This document shows positions 1 to 7,732 of a stretch of DNA of 64,000 bases, piece after piece. The stretch lies in contig NZ_CP029192.1 in NCBI RefSeq assembly GCF_008642315.1, forward strand, positions 3,906,001 to 3,970,000, in the 5' to 3' direction. Source of the DNA: Streptomyces venezuelae. GTDB taxonomy: Bacteria > Actinomycetota > Actinomycetes > Streptomycetales > Streptomycetaceae. Both the position numbers and the translations under genes were made by a program. The notes under the pieces were generated by a model. It was not told the DNA's origin, searched no databases, and worked only from the letters and a program-made list of their open reading frames with translations. The stretch's first letter is position 1; every line of letters starts with the position of its first letter.

Positions 1-138
1 GGCGGCCCGGACGTCTTCGTCCACTACTCCGCGATCAACGCGAACGGCTTCCGCTCCCTCGAGGAGAACCAGGCCGTTTCCTTCGACGTGACGCAGGGTC
101 CGAAGGGCCCGCAGGCGGAGAACGTCACCCCGATGTAA
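1..138 (+). CDS. Cold shock protein, CspA family (C-terminal part)
   Basis: These are the last 45 codons of a small cold-shock protein whose 5' part lies outside the window. The frame opens with the RNP2-type segment VFVHYSAI and continues through [10 protein letters not shown] to a [12 protein letters not shown] tail, the usual end of the roughly 67-residue actinobacterial CspA-like proteins. These single OB-fold proteins bind single-stranded RNA or DNA in the cytoplasm and act as RNA chaperones. The TAA stop is followed about 70 bases later by a strong hairpin, so the gene appears to end its transcript. Family assignment is secure; which paralogue it is cannot be told from a fragment. Confidence 0.92.
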   Translation, partial: GGPDVFVHYSAINANGFRSLEENQAVSFDVTQGPKGPQAENVTPM

Positions 139-210
139 TCGGGCGCCTCACGCGAGTGGGGCGTGTGGTTGCTCCGGTGACCAGATCCGGAGATTGATAG
201 CAGTACCCAA

Positions 211-256
211 GGAGCCCCGCTCCCTGCGCAAGCAGGGAAGACGGGGCTCCTGCCTT
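211..256. terminator. Bidirectional hairpin terminator between csp and the XRE-cupin gene
   Basis: The arms GGAGCCCCG (211-219) and CGGGGCTCC (242-250) pair perfectly, with an inner CCCTGC/GCAGGG stem. The run TGCCTTTTGC follows. The hairpin lies between the convergent cold-shock gene and the minus-strand XRE gene ending at 260, so it can serve both. Confidence 0.8.
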
Positions 257-259
257 TTG

Positions 260-829
260 CTAGGTGTGCTGCATGATCATGACGAACGTCGTGTTCGGCT
301 CCAGGGCCTCGTACGAGTGGGGGACGTCGCCGCGGTACGACATGTAGTCGCCGGGGGTCAGTTCCACCGTTTCACCCTGGGGGCCCGCCAGGAGGCGGCC
401 CGTGCTGATGACCAGGTGTTCCACCGAACCCGGGATGTGCGCGTCGGACTCGCGGGGGGCGCCGGGCTCCAGGGCGCCGTGGTAGATGTCGCGCCGTACG
501 CCTGTCGGGCCCGCGGAGAGCAGCGTGCCCGCGTACGAGGAATTCTCCGCGTGCATGGTCGGGCCCTCGCCCGCGCGGATCACCGTCACCGCGGGCGCCG
601 GCGACTCCACGAGCACGCTGAAGGGGACGCCGAGCGCGACGGCCAGCGCCCAGAGCGTCTCGATGCCGGGGTTGCCCGTGGCCGCCTCCAGCTGGGACAG
701 CGTGGACTTCGCGATGCCCGCGCGCTTGGCCAGCTCGGAGAGGGAGAGCCCGGCTCTGGCGCGCTCGCGGCGCAGCGCAGCGGCCACCCACTCGCGCGGC
801 ATGCGGGACCCGTCGGACCCGTCGGTCAT
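260..829 (-). CDS. XRE-family regulator with C-terminal cupin domain
   Basis: This 189-residue protein has an N-terminal helix-turn-helix (about residues 16-72, with LSELAKRAGIAKSTLSQLE as the HTH core). A cupin sensor domain follows (about 105-187, with the cupin motifs around PGSVEHLVISTGR and PGDYMSYRGDVPH). The architecture is that of the XRE-cupin (SutR/PuuR-like) repressors that sense small metabolites. The gene is divergent from azlCD across 96 bases holding TTCG-rich inverted repeats, a common arrangement for these regulators and AzlCD exporters. Control of azlCD and autoregulation are inferred. The effector is unknown, with amino acids the natural guess. Confidence 0.9.
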   Translation of the reverse strand: MTDGSDGSRMPREWVAAALRRERARAGLSLSELAKRAGIAKSTLSQLEAATGNPGIETLWALAVALGVPFSVLVESPAPAVTVIRAGEGPTMHAENSSYAGTLLSAGPTGVRRDIYHGALEPGAPRESDAHIPGSVEHLVISTGRLLAGPQGETVELTPGDYMSYRGDVPHSYEALEPNTTFVMIMQHT

Positions 830-880
830 GATCTGCCTCTCCTCGCCCTCTTCCCCGTTCGTTCGGTAAAGGGGACCGAT

Positions 881-918
881 CGTTCGGCTTGACGAACGCG
901 GCCCGCTCCGCCCATCCT
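881..918 (+). promoter_or_regulatory. Putative azlC promoter with overlapping XRE operator
   Basis: The inverted repeat CGTTCG (881-886) / CGAACG (893-898) covers a candidate -35 box TTGACG (889-894). A candidate -10 CATCCT (913-918) follows after 18 bases. The azlC ATG at 926 lies 8 bases further on, so the mRNA may be leaderless. More GTTCG repeats occur at 857-865 and 929-933. Repressor binding here is an inference. Confidence 0.5.
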
Positions 919-925
919 ACGACGC

Positions 926-1690
926 ATGCGTTCGTCACACCGAACAGACGACCCGACCTGCCGAACGGACGAGGGGCCCACCGGCCTCGTCCGCTTCTCC
1001 GACCTGCCGCCCGGTGTCCTGCGCGACATCGCGCTCGTCTGGCTCGCCGACGCCGTCGTCGGCGTCTCCTTCGGCGCCATCGCCGTCGGCGGCGGGCTGC
1101 CCGTGTGGGTGCCGGTGCTCATGTCGCTGCTCGTGTACGCGGGCTCCGCCCAGTTCAGCGCGGTCGGCGTCCTCACCGCGGGCGGCGGGCCCGTGGCGGC
1201 CGCGGCGACCGGGCTGCTGCTCAACTCCCGTACGGCCGCGTTCAGCCTCGCCCTCGCCGACGACCTCGGCCGGTCCTGGACCGCGCGGCTGATCGGCGCG
1301 CACCTCGTCACCGACGAGACCGCCGCGTTCGTCCTCGCCCAGGAGGGCCGCGGACAGCGCAAGGCGGCCTTCTGGATATCCGGGATCGGCCTGTTCGTCG
1401 CCTGGAACCTCTCCGTGCTCGCGGGCGCCCTCGCCGGGTCCGCGCTCGGCGACACCGACCGGTTCGGGCTCGACGCCGCGTTCCCCGCGGTGCTGCTCGC
1501 GCTGGTGCTGCCCGCCCTGCGCGGCGACAGCGCGGCGCGGCGGGCCTCGGCGGCCGGCGCGGTCATCGCGGTGATCGCGGCGCCGCTGCTGCCCGCGGGG
1601 GTGCCCGTCCTCCTCGCCCTCCTGGGGCTGCTCGCGGCCCGCCGCGGACCCCGCCGCCCCCGTACCGCCTCTTCGAGGAGCACCTCATGA
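926..1690 (+). CDS. azlC: AzlC-type branched-chain amino acid export permease
   Basis: This 254-residue multi-spanning membrane protein matches the AzlC/YgaZ family, the large subunit of the two-component AzlCD exporter for branched-chain amino acids and related compounds. The AzlC signature region GVSFGAIAVGGGLP occurs at about residues 48-61, followed by five or six hydrophobic segments, and VYAGSAQFSAVG is typical of the family. The ATG at 926 is the first available start and has no good ribosome-binding site, consistent with a leaderless message. The stop overlaps the azlD start by ATGA (1687-1690), so the two subunits are translationally coupled. Confidence 0.9.
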   Translation: MRSSHRTDDPTCRTDEGPTGLVRFSDLPPGVLRDIALVWLADAVVGVSFGAIAVGGGLPVWVPVLMSLLVYAGSAQFSAVGVLTAGGGPVAAAATGLLLNSRTAAFSLALADDLGRSWTARLIGAHLVTDETAAFVLAQEGRGQRKAAFWISGIGLFVAWNLSVLAGALAGSALGDTDRFGLDAAFPAVLLALVLPALRGDSAARRASAAGAVIAVIAAPLLPAGVPVLLALLGLLAARRGPRRPRTASSRSTS

Positions 1691-2001
1691 ACGCCACGCT
1701 CGCCTGCGTCCTCGCCCTGGCCGCGGGAACGTACGTCTTCCGGCTCGCCGGGCCCGTCCTGCACGGACGCGTCGAACTCCCCGCCCGCTTCCAGGAGATG
1801 CTGACCGTGGGCGCCACCGTGCTGCTCGTCGCGCTGCTCGCCACCGGTGCGCTCACCGAGGGGCAGGGCTTCGCGGGGTGGGCGAGGCCCGCCGGGGTGC
1901 TGGCCGGCGGGGTGCTCGCCTGGCGCAGGGCGCCGTTCGCCGTGGTCGTGGTGGGCGCGGCGGCGACGACGGCGCTGCTGCGGCTGGCCGGGGTGCGGTA
2001 G
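1687..2001 (+). CDS. azlD: AzlD-type small subunit of branched-chain amino acid exporter
   Basis: This 104-residue hydrophobic protein begins MNATLACVLALAAGTYVFRL and has three to four transmembrane segments, matching AzlD/YgaH, the small partner of AzlC. The ATG overlaps the azlC stop (ATGA), a classic coupling of subunits made in equal amounts. A GAGGAG ribosome-binding site lies a few bases upstream, inside azlC. The gene ends 17 bases before the convergent acyl-CoA ligase stop. Function is from family knowledge; the natural substrate is not known from sequence. Confidence 0.88.
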   Translation: MNATLACVLALAAGTYVFRLAGPVLHGRVELPARFQEMLTVGATVLLVALLATGALTEGQGFAGWARPAGVLAGGVLAWRRAPFAVVVVGAAATTALLRLAGVR

Positions 2002-2017
2002 CCGTCGGCGCCCGTTC

Positions 2018-3784
2018 CTACCGGGGCGCGTGCCCCCGCTCGTACAGCTCCTCCACCACCTGCGCGTACCGCTCCGTCACCGCCTTCCTGCGCACCTTCA
2101 GGCTCGGTGTGAGCAGGCCGTCCTCCACCGTGAAGTCGCCTTCCAGGACGGTGAAGTCGCGGATGCGGGCGGGGCGGGACGCCGTGGCGTTGGCGGCGTC
2201 CACGGCCTCCTGGACGAGAAGGCGTACGCGCGGGTCGCGGGAGACGGGGACGGTCAGTGTCACACCTGCGCGCTCCGCCCATCCCGCGACCTCCTCCGCG
2301 TCCAGGGTGACGAGCGCGACCGGGTAGGGCCGGTGGTCGCCGACCATCACCGCGCGGGAGACGAACCGCGAGGCCTGGATGGCGAGTTCGGTCAGGGAGG
2401 GGGTGAGGTTCTTGCCGCCCGAGGTGATGATGAGGTCCTTCTTGCGGCCGGTGATCGTGAGATACCCGTCGGCGTCGAGCGCGCCCAGGTCACCCGTGTG
2501 CAGCCAGCCTTCGGCGTCGAGCACATCACGGGTGGCCCCGGGGTTGTCGTGGTAGCCCGGGAAGACCATGGCGCCACGGGCCAGGACCTCCCCGTCGTCG
2601 GCGATGCGGAGTTCGACGCCGTCGACCGGCCGGCCGACGGTCCCGTACCGCACCGCCCCCGGGTGGTTGAGGGTGAGGACGCCCGCCGACTCCGTCATCC
2701 CGTACCCCTCGTAGAACGCGATGCCGCAGGCCCGCAGGAAGTCGACGGTGTCCGGCGCGATGGGCGCGCCGCCGGTCAGCGCCCACCGGACCCGGCCGCC
2801 GAGCGCCTGCCTGACCAGGCTGTAGAGGGCCTTGTCGGCCGCTTCGTGCGCGTCCCGCAGCTCGTCGGGGAGCTCGCCATCGGCGGCGAGGACCCCGATG
2901 CGGACCGCCTCCTCGAACCGTTCGCGCCCGCCTTCCTCCGCCTCGGCCAGCGACAGCACCACGGACCGCACCTTCTCGAACAACCGCGGCACGGACGGCA
3001 GATGCGTGGGCCGTGCCTCGGCGAGTTCCGCGACGACGTCCTCGATGCGCCCGCCGAAGTAGGTGAGCGTGCCGCCCTCGACGAGCGTCATGAACTCGAT
3101 GAGCTGGGCCAGGAGGTGGGCGAGCGGCAGATACAGGTACGTGGACTCGCCGGGACCGCCGTCCACGAGCGGCACGGTGGCGGCCTGCACGGCCAGCAGG
3201 TTGCCGTGCGTGAGCAGACAGCCCTTGGGCGGCCCCGTGGTGCCCGACGTGTAGATGATGGTGGCCAGGTCCGCGGCGGAGCGCGCGGAGGCCCGTGCCA
3301 ACAGCTCGTCCGGTGAGCCGAGTTCGGCGGGCGGGTCCGTCATGAGCAGTACGTGCCGCAGGGCCGGGAGCCGGTCCCGCAGCCGTTCGACCTTCGCCGC
3401 CCGGTCCGCGTCCTCGCAGATGACGACCTCCGCGCCCGAGTCCGACAGGACCCACGCGACCTCGTCGTCACCGGCCGTCGGATAGACCGGCACCACGACG
3501 GCGCCCGCCGCGAGGACACCGAAGTGCGTGCAGGTCCACTCGGGCCGCGTCTCGGCGAGGATCCCGACACGGTCCCCGGGACGGACCCCGAGCGCGAGCA
3601 GCGCCCGGCCCATCCGGCGTGCGGCGTCGCGCAGCTCCTCGTACGACATCTCGGCCCACTCCCCGTCGCGCCGGAAGCGCAGGGCGGGCAGACCGGTGTG
3701 GCGCTCCGCCGCCCACTCCGCGAGGAGCGCCAGGGTGCCGGGCAGTTCGGACGGCTTCACGGGGTCCTTCCGCGTCTGCTGCAT
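2018..3784 (-). CDS. AMP-dependent long-chain acyl-CoA synthetase (FadD15-like)
   Basis: This 588-residue ANL-superfamily ligase activates a carboxylic acid as acyl-AMP and transfers it to CoA. The P-loop-like motif YTSGTTGPPKG is near residue 180. The adenylate-binding region GYGMTE is near 355, LHTGDLG with the ATP-ribose Asp near 430, and the hinge GRKKDLIITSGGKN near 450. The length and the GRKKD hinge fit bacterial long-chain fatty acid ligases such as mycobacterial FadD15 rather than NRPS adenylation domains. The ATG at 3784 gives the standard N-terminus. The gene is monocistronic and divergent from the AraC regulator at 3913, which may control it, although nothing in the sequence proves this. 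Confidence 0.9.
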   Translation of the reverse strand: MQQTRKDPVKPSELPGTLALLAEWAAERHTGLPALRFRRDGEWAEMSYEELRDAARRMGRALLALGVRPGDRVGILAETRPEWTCTHFGVLAAGAVVVPVYPTAGDDEVAWVLSDSGAEVVICEDADRAAKVERLRDRLPALRHVLLMTDPPAELGSPDELLARASARSAADLATIIYTSGTTGPPKGCLLTHGNLLAVQAATVPLVDGGPGESTYLYLPLAHLLAQLIEFMTLVEGGTLTYFGGRIEDVVAELAEARPTHLPSVPRLFEKVRSVVLSLAEAEEGGRERFEEAVRIGVLAADGELPDELRDAHEAADKALYSLVRQALGGRVRWALTGGAPIAPDTVDFLRACGIAFYEGYGMTESAGVLTLNHPGAVRYGTVGRPVDGVELRIADDGEVLARGAMVFPGYHDNPGATRDVLDAEGWLHTGDLGALDADGYLTITGRKKDLIITSGGKNLTPSLTELAIQASRFVSRAVMVGDHRPYPVALVTLDAEEVAGWAERAGVTLTVPVSRDPRVRLLVQEAVDAANATASRPARIRDFTVLEGDFTVEDGLLTPSLKVRRKAVTERYAQVVEELYERGHAPR

Positions 3785-3912
3785 GCGTACGACGCTAAGG
3801 AGCGCGCCCGGCCGCGGGGATGACGCGAAACGTCAGCACCACTGGCCGGGGCGCTCAGCCGTTCTCGGAACGCGGTGTTCTGGGTCGGACCTCCCGGCGC
3901 TAACGTCGTGGC

Positions 3913-5028
3913 ATGGCCAGGCGGACGATCACCGTGCACCACGTACGGGCCGTGCTGCGCGGCGCCGAGCGGCACGGCGTGGACACGGTGCCGCTGTTGC
4001 GGGGAGCGCAGATTCCGCCGCTCCTGCTCGGGGACGACCGGGCGCGGGTCACCGCGCCCCAGTTCGCCCGGCTCTTCCGTGAGCTGTACCGGGCGACGCA
4101 GGACGAGTTCCTCGGTCTCGGCTCCGCCGTCAGCAGGCCGGGGACGTTCGCGATGATGTGCCAGGCCGCGCTGGGCTGCCGTGATCTGGGCGCGGCCGTC
4201 GAGCGGGGCGCGACGTTCTACGGACTGTTCCCCGGCGGCCCCGACCTCGTCCTCGAACGGCGCGGCGACGAGGCCGTGTTCGGCGTGCGCAGCGACCTCG
4301 AACAGGACTACTTCCTCGCCGAGTGCCTCGTCATCATCTGGCACCGGCTGTGCAGCTGGCTGATCGGGCGCCGCATCCCGCTGCGCTGGGCCGAGTTCGG
4401 GCATCCGCCGCCCCCGCACAAGGACGAGTACGAGCTGCTCTTCGGGTGCCCCGTGCGGTTCGGCGCCGAGCGGACCGGCGCGGGCTTCGACCCGCACTGG
4501 CTCGACGCGCCGCTCGTCAGGGACGAGGACGCGCTCGACGAGATGCTGCGCCGGGCCCCCTTCGAGCTCCTCAGCCGCCGCGAGTACGGCACGACCGTCG
4601 CCGAGCAGGTGCGCCGCGTCCTCGCCCGGGCGCTGCGCTCATCGCCGCGGCTGCCCTCCCTCGGCGAGATCGCGGCGCGGCTCGCGGTGAGCCCGGCGAC
4701 GCTGCGCCGCAGGCTCGCCCAGGAGTCCACGTCGTACCAGCGGCTGAAGGACGCGGTGCGGCGCGACGCGGCGATCGCGGGTCTGGTGGAGGGCCGCGAG
4801 CCGATCGCCGAGCTCGCGGCCCGGCTCGGATTCTCCGAGGACACCGCGTTCCACCGGGCGTTCCGACGCTGGACGGGCACGACACCGGGTGCCTACCGCA
4901 CGGAGACGGAACGCCCGCCCGGAGCCCCGCCCTACGACTCCTCGTCGGACGCCTTCCCCTCCGGTGGCGGGCCGTCCGGCGGCGGGGGCGCGTCCGACGG
5001 GGGCTCCGAGGAGGCGCCGCGCGGCTGA
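3913..5028 (+). CDS. AraC-family transcriptional regulator (OruR/ArgR-like, arabinose-binding-type N-domain)
   Basis: This 371-residue protein has an N-terminal ligand domain of the AraC_binding_2/Arabinose_bd class (about 15-200). The C-terminal AraC helix-turn-helix pair spans about 235-330, with the hallmark RLGFSEDTAFHRAFRRWTG and the family ending TPGAYR. The 40 residues after the HTH are Gly/Ser/Pro-rich and probably disordered, and their coding DNA overlaps the end of the convergent TPR gene by 97 bases. The gene diverges from the acyl-CoA ligase, and relatives of this subfamily often regulate lipid or amino-acid catabolism next door. Control of the ligase is therefore a reasonable but unproven idea. 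Confidence 0.88.
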   Translation: MARRTITVHHVRAVLRGAERHGVDTVPLLRGAQIPPLLLGDDRARVTAPQFARLFRELYRATQDEFLGLGSAVSRPGTFAMMCQAALGCRDLGAAVERGATFYGLFPGGPDLVLERRGDEAVFGVRSDLEQDYFLAECLVIIWHRLCSWLIGRRIPLRWAEFGHPPPPHKDEYELLFGCPVRFGAERTGAGFDPHWLDAPLVRDEDALDEMLRRAPFELLSRREYGTTVAEQVRRVLARALRSSPRLPSLGEIAARLAVSPATLRRRLAQESTSYQRLKDAVRRDAAIAGLVEGREPIAELAARLGFSEDTAFHRAFRRWTGTTPGAYRTETERPPGAPPYDSSSDAFPSGGGPSGGGGASDGGSEEAPRG

Positions 5029-5756
5029 GACCGCACGGCGTCGAACCGGGCGCCGTTGACCGCCGCGCCGTCGCCGGACACCGTCGTCTCCCCCTCCCGC
5101 TTGCCGAGCCGCCTGCTCGTGCGGCCGAGGGCGATCAGGACGGTGATCAGCGAGGCGGACGTGGACTCCATGCGGCGGGTGTGGCGGACGGCCTCCTCGT
5201 ACGCGGCGTGGGCCTGCGGCAGCATGTCCTGCGCGTCGTAGACGTCCCCCATGTCCTTGAGCACGGACGCGTACCAGCCGGGGTCGGACGCGCCGTCGAT
5301 CAGGGCGAGCACCGCCTGGCAGGAGGCCACGGCGTCGGCATAGGCCCCCTCGACGCCCATGCGGCCCAGCTCTTCGTAGGTGAGGGCCATGTTGTGCAGG
5401 ACCGCGGCGCGCCGCTCGGTGTCCCCGATCTTCGGTACCTCCGCGGCGAGTTGCTCGAGAATGTCCCGCGCCTCGGACCGCTCGCCCATCGCGACCAGCG
5501 TGTTGGCGAGGGCCGTCATCGTCGTGGCGAGGTCGCTCGGATTGTCGGCCCGCTGCTTGTACGAGACGGCCTGCCGGAAGTACTCGACGGCCTCCTTGAG
5601 GTCGTGGGCGTCGCGGTAGGTGTCGGCGATGTCGTGCAGGATGATGCCGTAGACGCCCGGCGACTCCTCGGGGTCGGTCAGCCCGCGCGCCTCGTGGAAG
5701 CAGGCGAGGGCCTGTTCCAGACGGGCGGGCCGCGACTGGCTGGTCTCTTCCGGCAT
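4932..5756 (-). CDS. Tetratricopeptide-repeat protein
   Basis: The 274-residue protein starts MPEETSQSRPARLEQALACF at the ATG at 5756, preceded by a GGAG-containing leader. Residues about 10-215 consist of successive TPR-like helix pairs, with motifs such as ADTYRDAHDLKEAVEYFRQA, VLHNMALTYEELGRM and MGDVYDAQDMLPQAHAAYEE. A Pro/Ser-rich tail (about 225-274) probably forms no fold. Such soluble TPR proteins act as protein-interaction scaffolds; no catalytic domain is visible. The 3' end overlaps the convergent AraC gene by 97 bases. The frame stays open upstream to 6260, but that part is Arg/Pro-rich junk typical of high-GC shadow frames, so I did not include it. Confidence 0.8.
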   Translation of the reverse strand: MPEETSQSRPARLEQALACFHEARGLTDPEESPGVYGIILHDIADTYRDAHDLKEAVEYFRQAVSYKQRADNPSDLATTMTALANTLVAMGERSEARDILEQLAAEVPKIGDTERRAAVLHNMALTYEELGRMGVEGAYADAVASCQAVLALIDGASDPGWYASVLKDMGDVYDAQDMLPQAHAAYEEAVRHTRRMESTSASLITVLIALGRTSRRLGKREGETTVSGDGAAVNGARFDAVRSQPRGASSEPPSDAPPPPDGPPPEGKASDEES

Positions 5757-6250
5757 GGCGGTTCTCCGTTCGGGGTCGGATGGTGGGGTCCTGCTTCCGT
5801 CCCGGTGCGTCCGTGTTCGCCCGCGGCGCCCGGCCTCGCGGATGCTGCGCTGGACCAGTCGGCGGACGCGTACGGCCTGATGGGGGACCCCGGGGGTGTG
5901 GTCGGCGGAGGATGCCGCCGGGGTCGGGCAGCGTCCCGCGGGCGAGCAGGGGGCTCGCGAGGCCGCGCGGGCGCGGTGCGGGCCGTGCCGGGTGAACGGC
6001 CCGGTGCCCACCGGCCCGCTCAGCCCTCGGCCGCCGGCGCCGTCATGGCGTCGTCGAGCATGCGCCACACCCCCATCGCGTCCGGGCCCCGCGGCTCCCC
6101 CTCTGGGAACGTAGCGCCGAGACGGCGGCCTGGATACCTGCGAGCCGAGGTCAACGAAGGTGAGCGTCCCGGTCATCCCGGCGATTACCCGCCGGTCTCT
6201 ACGGTCGTTGACAGAACACCCCTGCCCCTGAGGAAAGTTGGGAGAGCCGC
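5757..6250. other. Intergenic region, no gene recognised
   Basis: This 494-base gap separates the divergent TPR and lipase genes. Open frames here have Arg-rich, low-complexity translations on both strands and no usable starts, so I see no gene. A TTGACA at 6208-6213 resembles a -35 box for the lipase, but no convincing -10 box follows at the proper distance. Confidence 0.6.
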
Positions 6251-7447
6251 ATGCACACACGTACCAGCGCCAGAGCGTGGGCCGTGGTGGCCGCGCTCGG
6301 CCTGTCGGCCATCACCCCGCTCACCGCGGCGCACGCCGCCGCCGTACCCACCGGCACCCCCACGACCACCGAGACCCCCGCGAAAGCCGCGTCCCCCGGC
6401 GACATCGTGTCCTCCGAACCCAGCAGCTTCCACCCGCTCCCCGGCCAGCCGACCGACACCAGGGCCTGGAAGATCCACTACCGCTCGACCACGGCCAAGG
6501 GCGAGCCGAACACCGTCTCGGGCACGGTCATCGTGCCCCAGGACGGCAGGAAGGGCCCCCGCCCCCTGATCACGTACGCCGTGGGGACCGTCGGGGTCGG
6601 CGACCACTGCGCCCCCAGCGCGGGCTTCCCCAAGGGCACCACCGTGGAGGCCAACCTCATCCAGCAGCTCACCCTGCGGGGCTGGGCGGTCGCCGTCACC
6701 GACTACGAAGGCCTCGGCACACCGGGCGACCACACGTACACCGTGGGCCGCGCCGAGGGGCAGGCCGTGCTGGACGCCGCCCGCGCCGCGATCCGCCTGC
6801 CCGAGGCGGGTCTCGGCAAGGACACGCCGGTCGGCATCATGGGCTACTCGCAGGGCGGCCAGGCCTCGTCGTGGGCGGCCGAGCTGCACGGTTCGTACGC
6901 TCCCGAGCTCGACGTCAAGGGCACGGCGACCGGCGGCGTACCCGGTGACCTGCTGAAGGTCGCGAAGTTCAACGACGGCCTGTACGGGTCGGGCCTGATC
7001 TTCATGGCGGCGATCGGCCAGAACGCGGCCTTCCCCGAGCTGAAGCTCGACTCCTACCTCAACTCCAAGGGCAGGACGCTCATCGGCGCCCTGCGCAACT
7101 CCTGCGTCGCGGACGGCTCGGTGCTCGGCTCGTTCAAGACGATCGCGTCCATGACGACGAAGAACCCCCTCGACCAGCCCGACTGGAAGCAGCGCCTGAC
7201 CGAGTCCCGGGTCGGGTCGGCACGGCCGGACGCGCCCGTGTACCAGTACCACGCGCTCGGCGACGAGCTCATCCCGTACGCCGTGGGCAAGCAGGTCCGC
7301 AAGGAATGGTGCGGGCGGGGCGCGAACGTCGAGTGGCACACGGTGCCGGTCGGTGAGCACGTCAGCGGCGTGATCACGCAGTCGCCGCTCGCCGCGCAGT
7401 GGCTGGCGGACCGGTTCGCGGGCAAGGAGGCGCGCGGCAACTGCTGA
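6251..7447 (+). CDS. Secreted lipase-family alpha/beta hydrolase
   Basis: This 398-residue exported protein opens with a Sec-type signal peptide: MHTRTSARAW, a hydrophobic core, then TAAHAAAVP with AHA-type cleavage near residue 33. The mature part matches the secretory lipase (LIP/PF03583) family. The nucleophile elbow GYSQGG is near residue 201, the acid is probably in the DELIPYAVG segment near 340, and the His lies in GEHVSG near 375. It probably hydrolyses acylglycerols or esters outside the cell. A GGGAGAG ribosome-binding site precedes the ATG. The gene appears monocistronic. Confidence 0.88.
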   Translation: MHTRTSARAWAVVAALGLSAITPLTAAHAAAVPTGTPTTTETPAKAASPGDIVSSEPSSFHPLPGQPTDTRAWKIHYRSTTAKGEPNTVSGTVIVPQDGRKGPRPLITYAVGTVGVGDHCAPSAGFPKGTTVEANLIQQLTLRGWAVAVTDYEGLGTPGDHTYTVGRAEGQAVLDAARAAIRLPEAGLGKDTPVGIMGYSQGGQASSWAAELHGSYAPELDVKGTATGGVPGDLLKVAKFNDGLYGSGLIFMAAIGQNAAFPELKLDSYLNSKGRTLIGALRNSCVADGSVLGSFKTIASMTTKNPLDQPDWKQRLTESRVGSARPDAPVYQYHALGDELIPYAVGKQVRKEWCGRGANVEWHTVPVGEHVSGVITQSPLAAQWLADRFAGKEARGNC

Positions 7448-7556
7448 GCCGCGTTCCGACACACGGGCGGAGCGGAAAAGGATTGGGCCCGGTGGCGAAG
7501 TCCCCCTAGGATCTTGAGGTTTGCACGACTTCGAGAACCCGGGGGGAATTCTCGTC

Positions 7557-7667
7557 ATGCTCATCGCGCCCACGGCTCTGTCCCTGGCCATGCTGGCCCT
7601 GTTCGTCCTGGCGATGAAGGCGTCGGACGCGGCGCCGCACCGCGGCGGGGCGGAGTCCGGCGCCTAA
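7557..7667 (+). CDS. Small single-span membrane protein
   Basis: This is a 36-residue open frame, MLIAPTALSLAMLALFVLAM then KASDAAPHRG and a short hydrophilic tail. One hydrophobic helix (about residues 3-20) is followed by positive charge, which suggests an anchored peptide with the C-terminus inside. A purine-rich GGGGGAA leader lies about 10 bases upstream and the stop is 65 bases before the molybdoenzyme gene on the same strand. No family is recognised. The start, helix and context make it a plausible small gene. Confidence 0.6.
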   Translation: MLIAPTALSLAMLALFVLAMKASDAAPHRGGAESGA

Positions 7668-7732
7668 CCCGACGGCCCCGGCAGCCCCGGAGGCCCCGGA
7701 CGCCCCGGACGCCCCGGAAAGGGAGCCGCCCG

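Noticed and set aside
1847..3316. A 489-codon plus-strand frame over the acyl-CoA ligase
   Set aside because: The minus-strand frame has all ligase motifs. The plus frame overlaps azlD as well and has no recognisable domain.
6208..6213. TTGACA as the -35 box of the lipase promoter
   Set aside because: No -10-like hexamer occurs 16-19 bases downstream; the sequence there is AGGAAA, part of the ribosome-binding region.
5757..6260. N-terminal extension of the TPR gene by about 168 codons
   Set aside because: The extra sequence is Arg/Pro/Gly-rich with no helix pattern. ATG 5756 has a ribosome-binding site and starts the TPR region.
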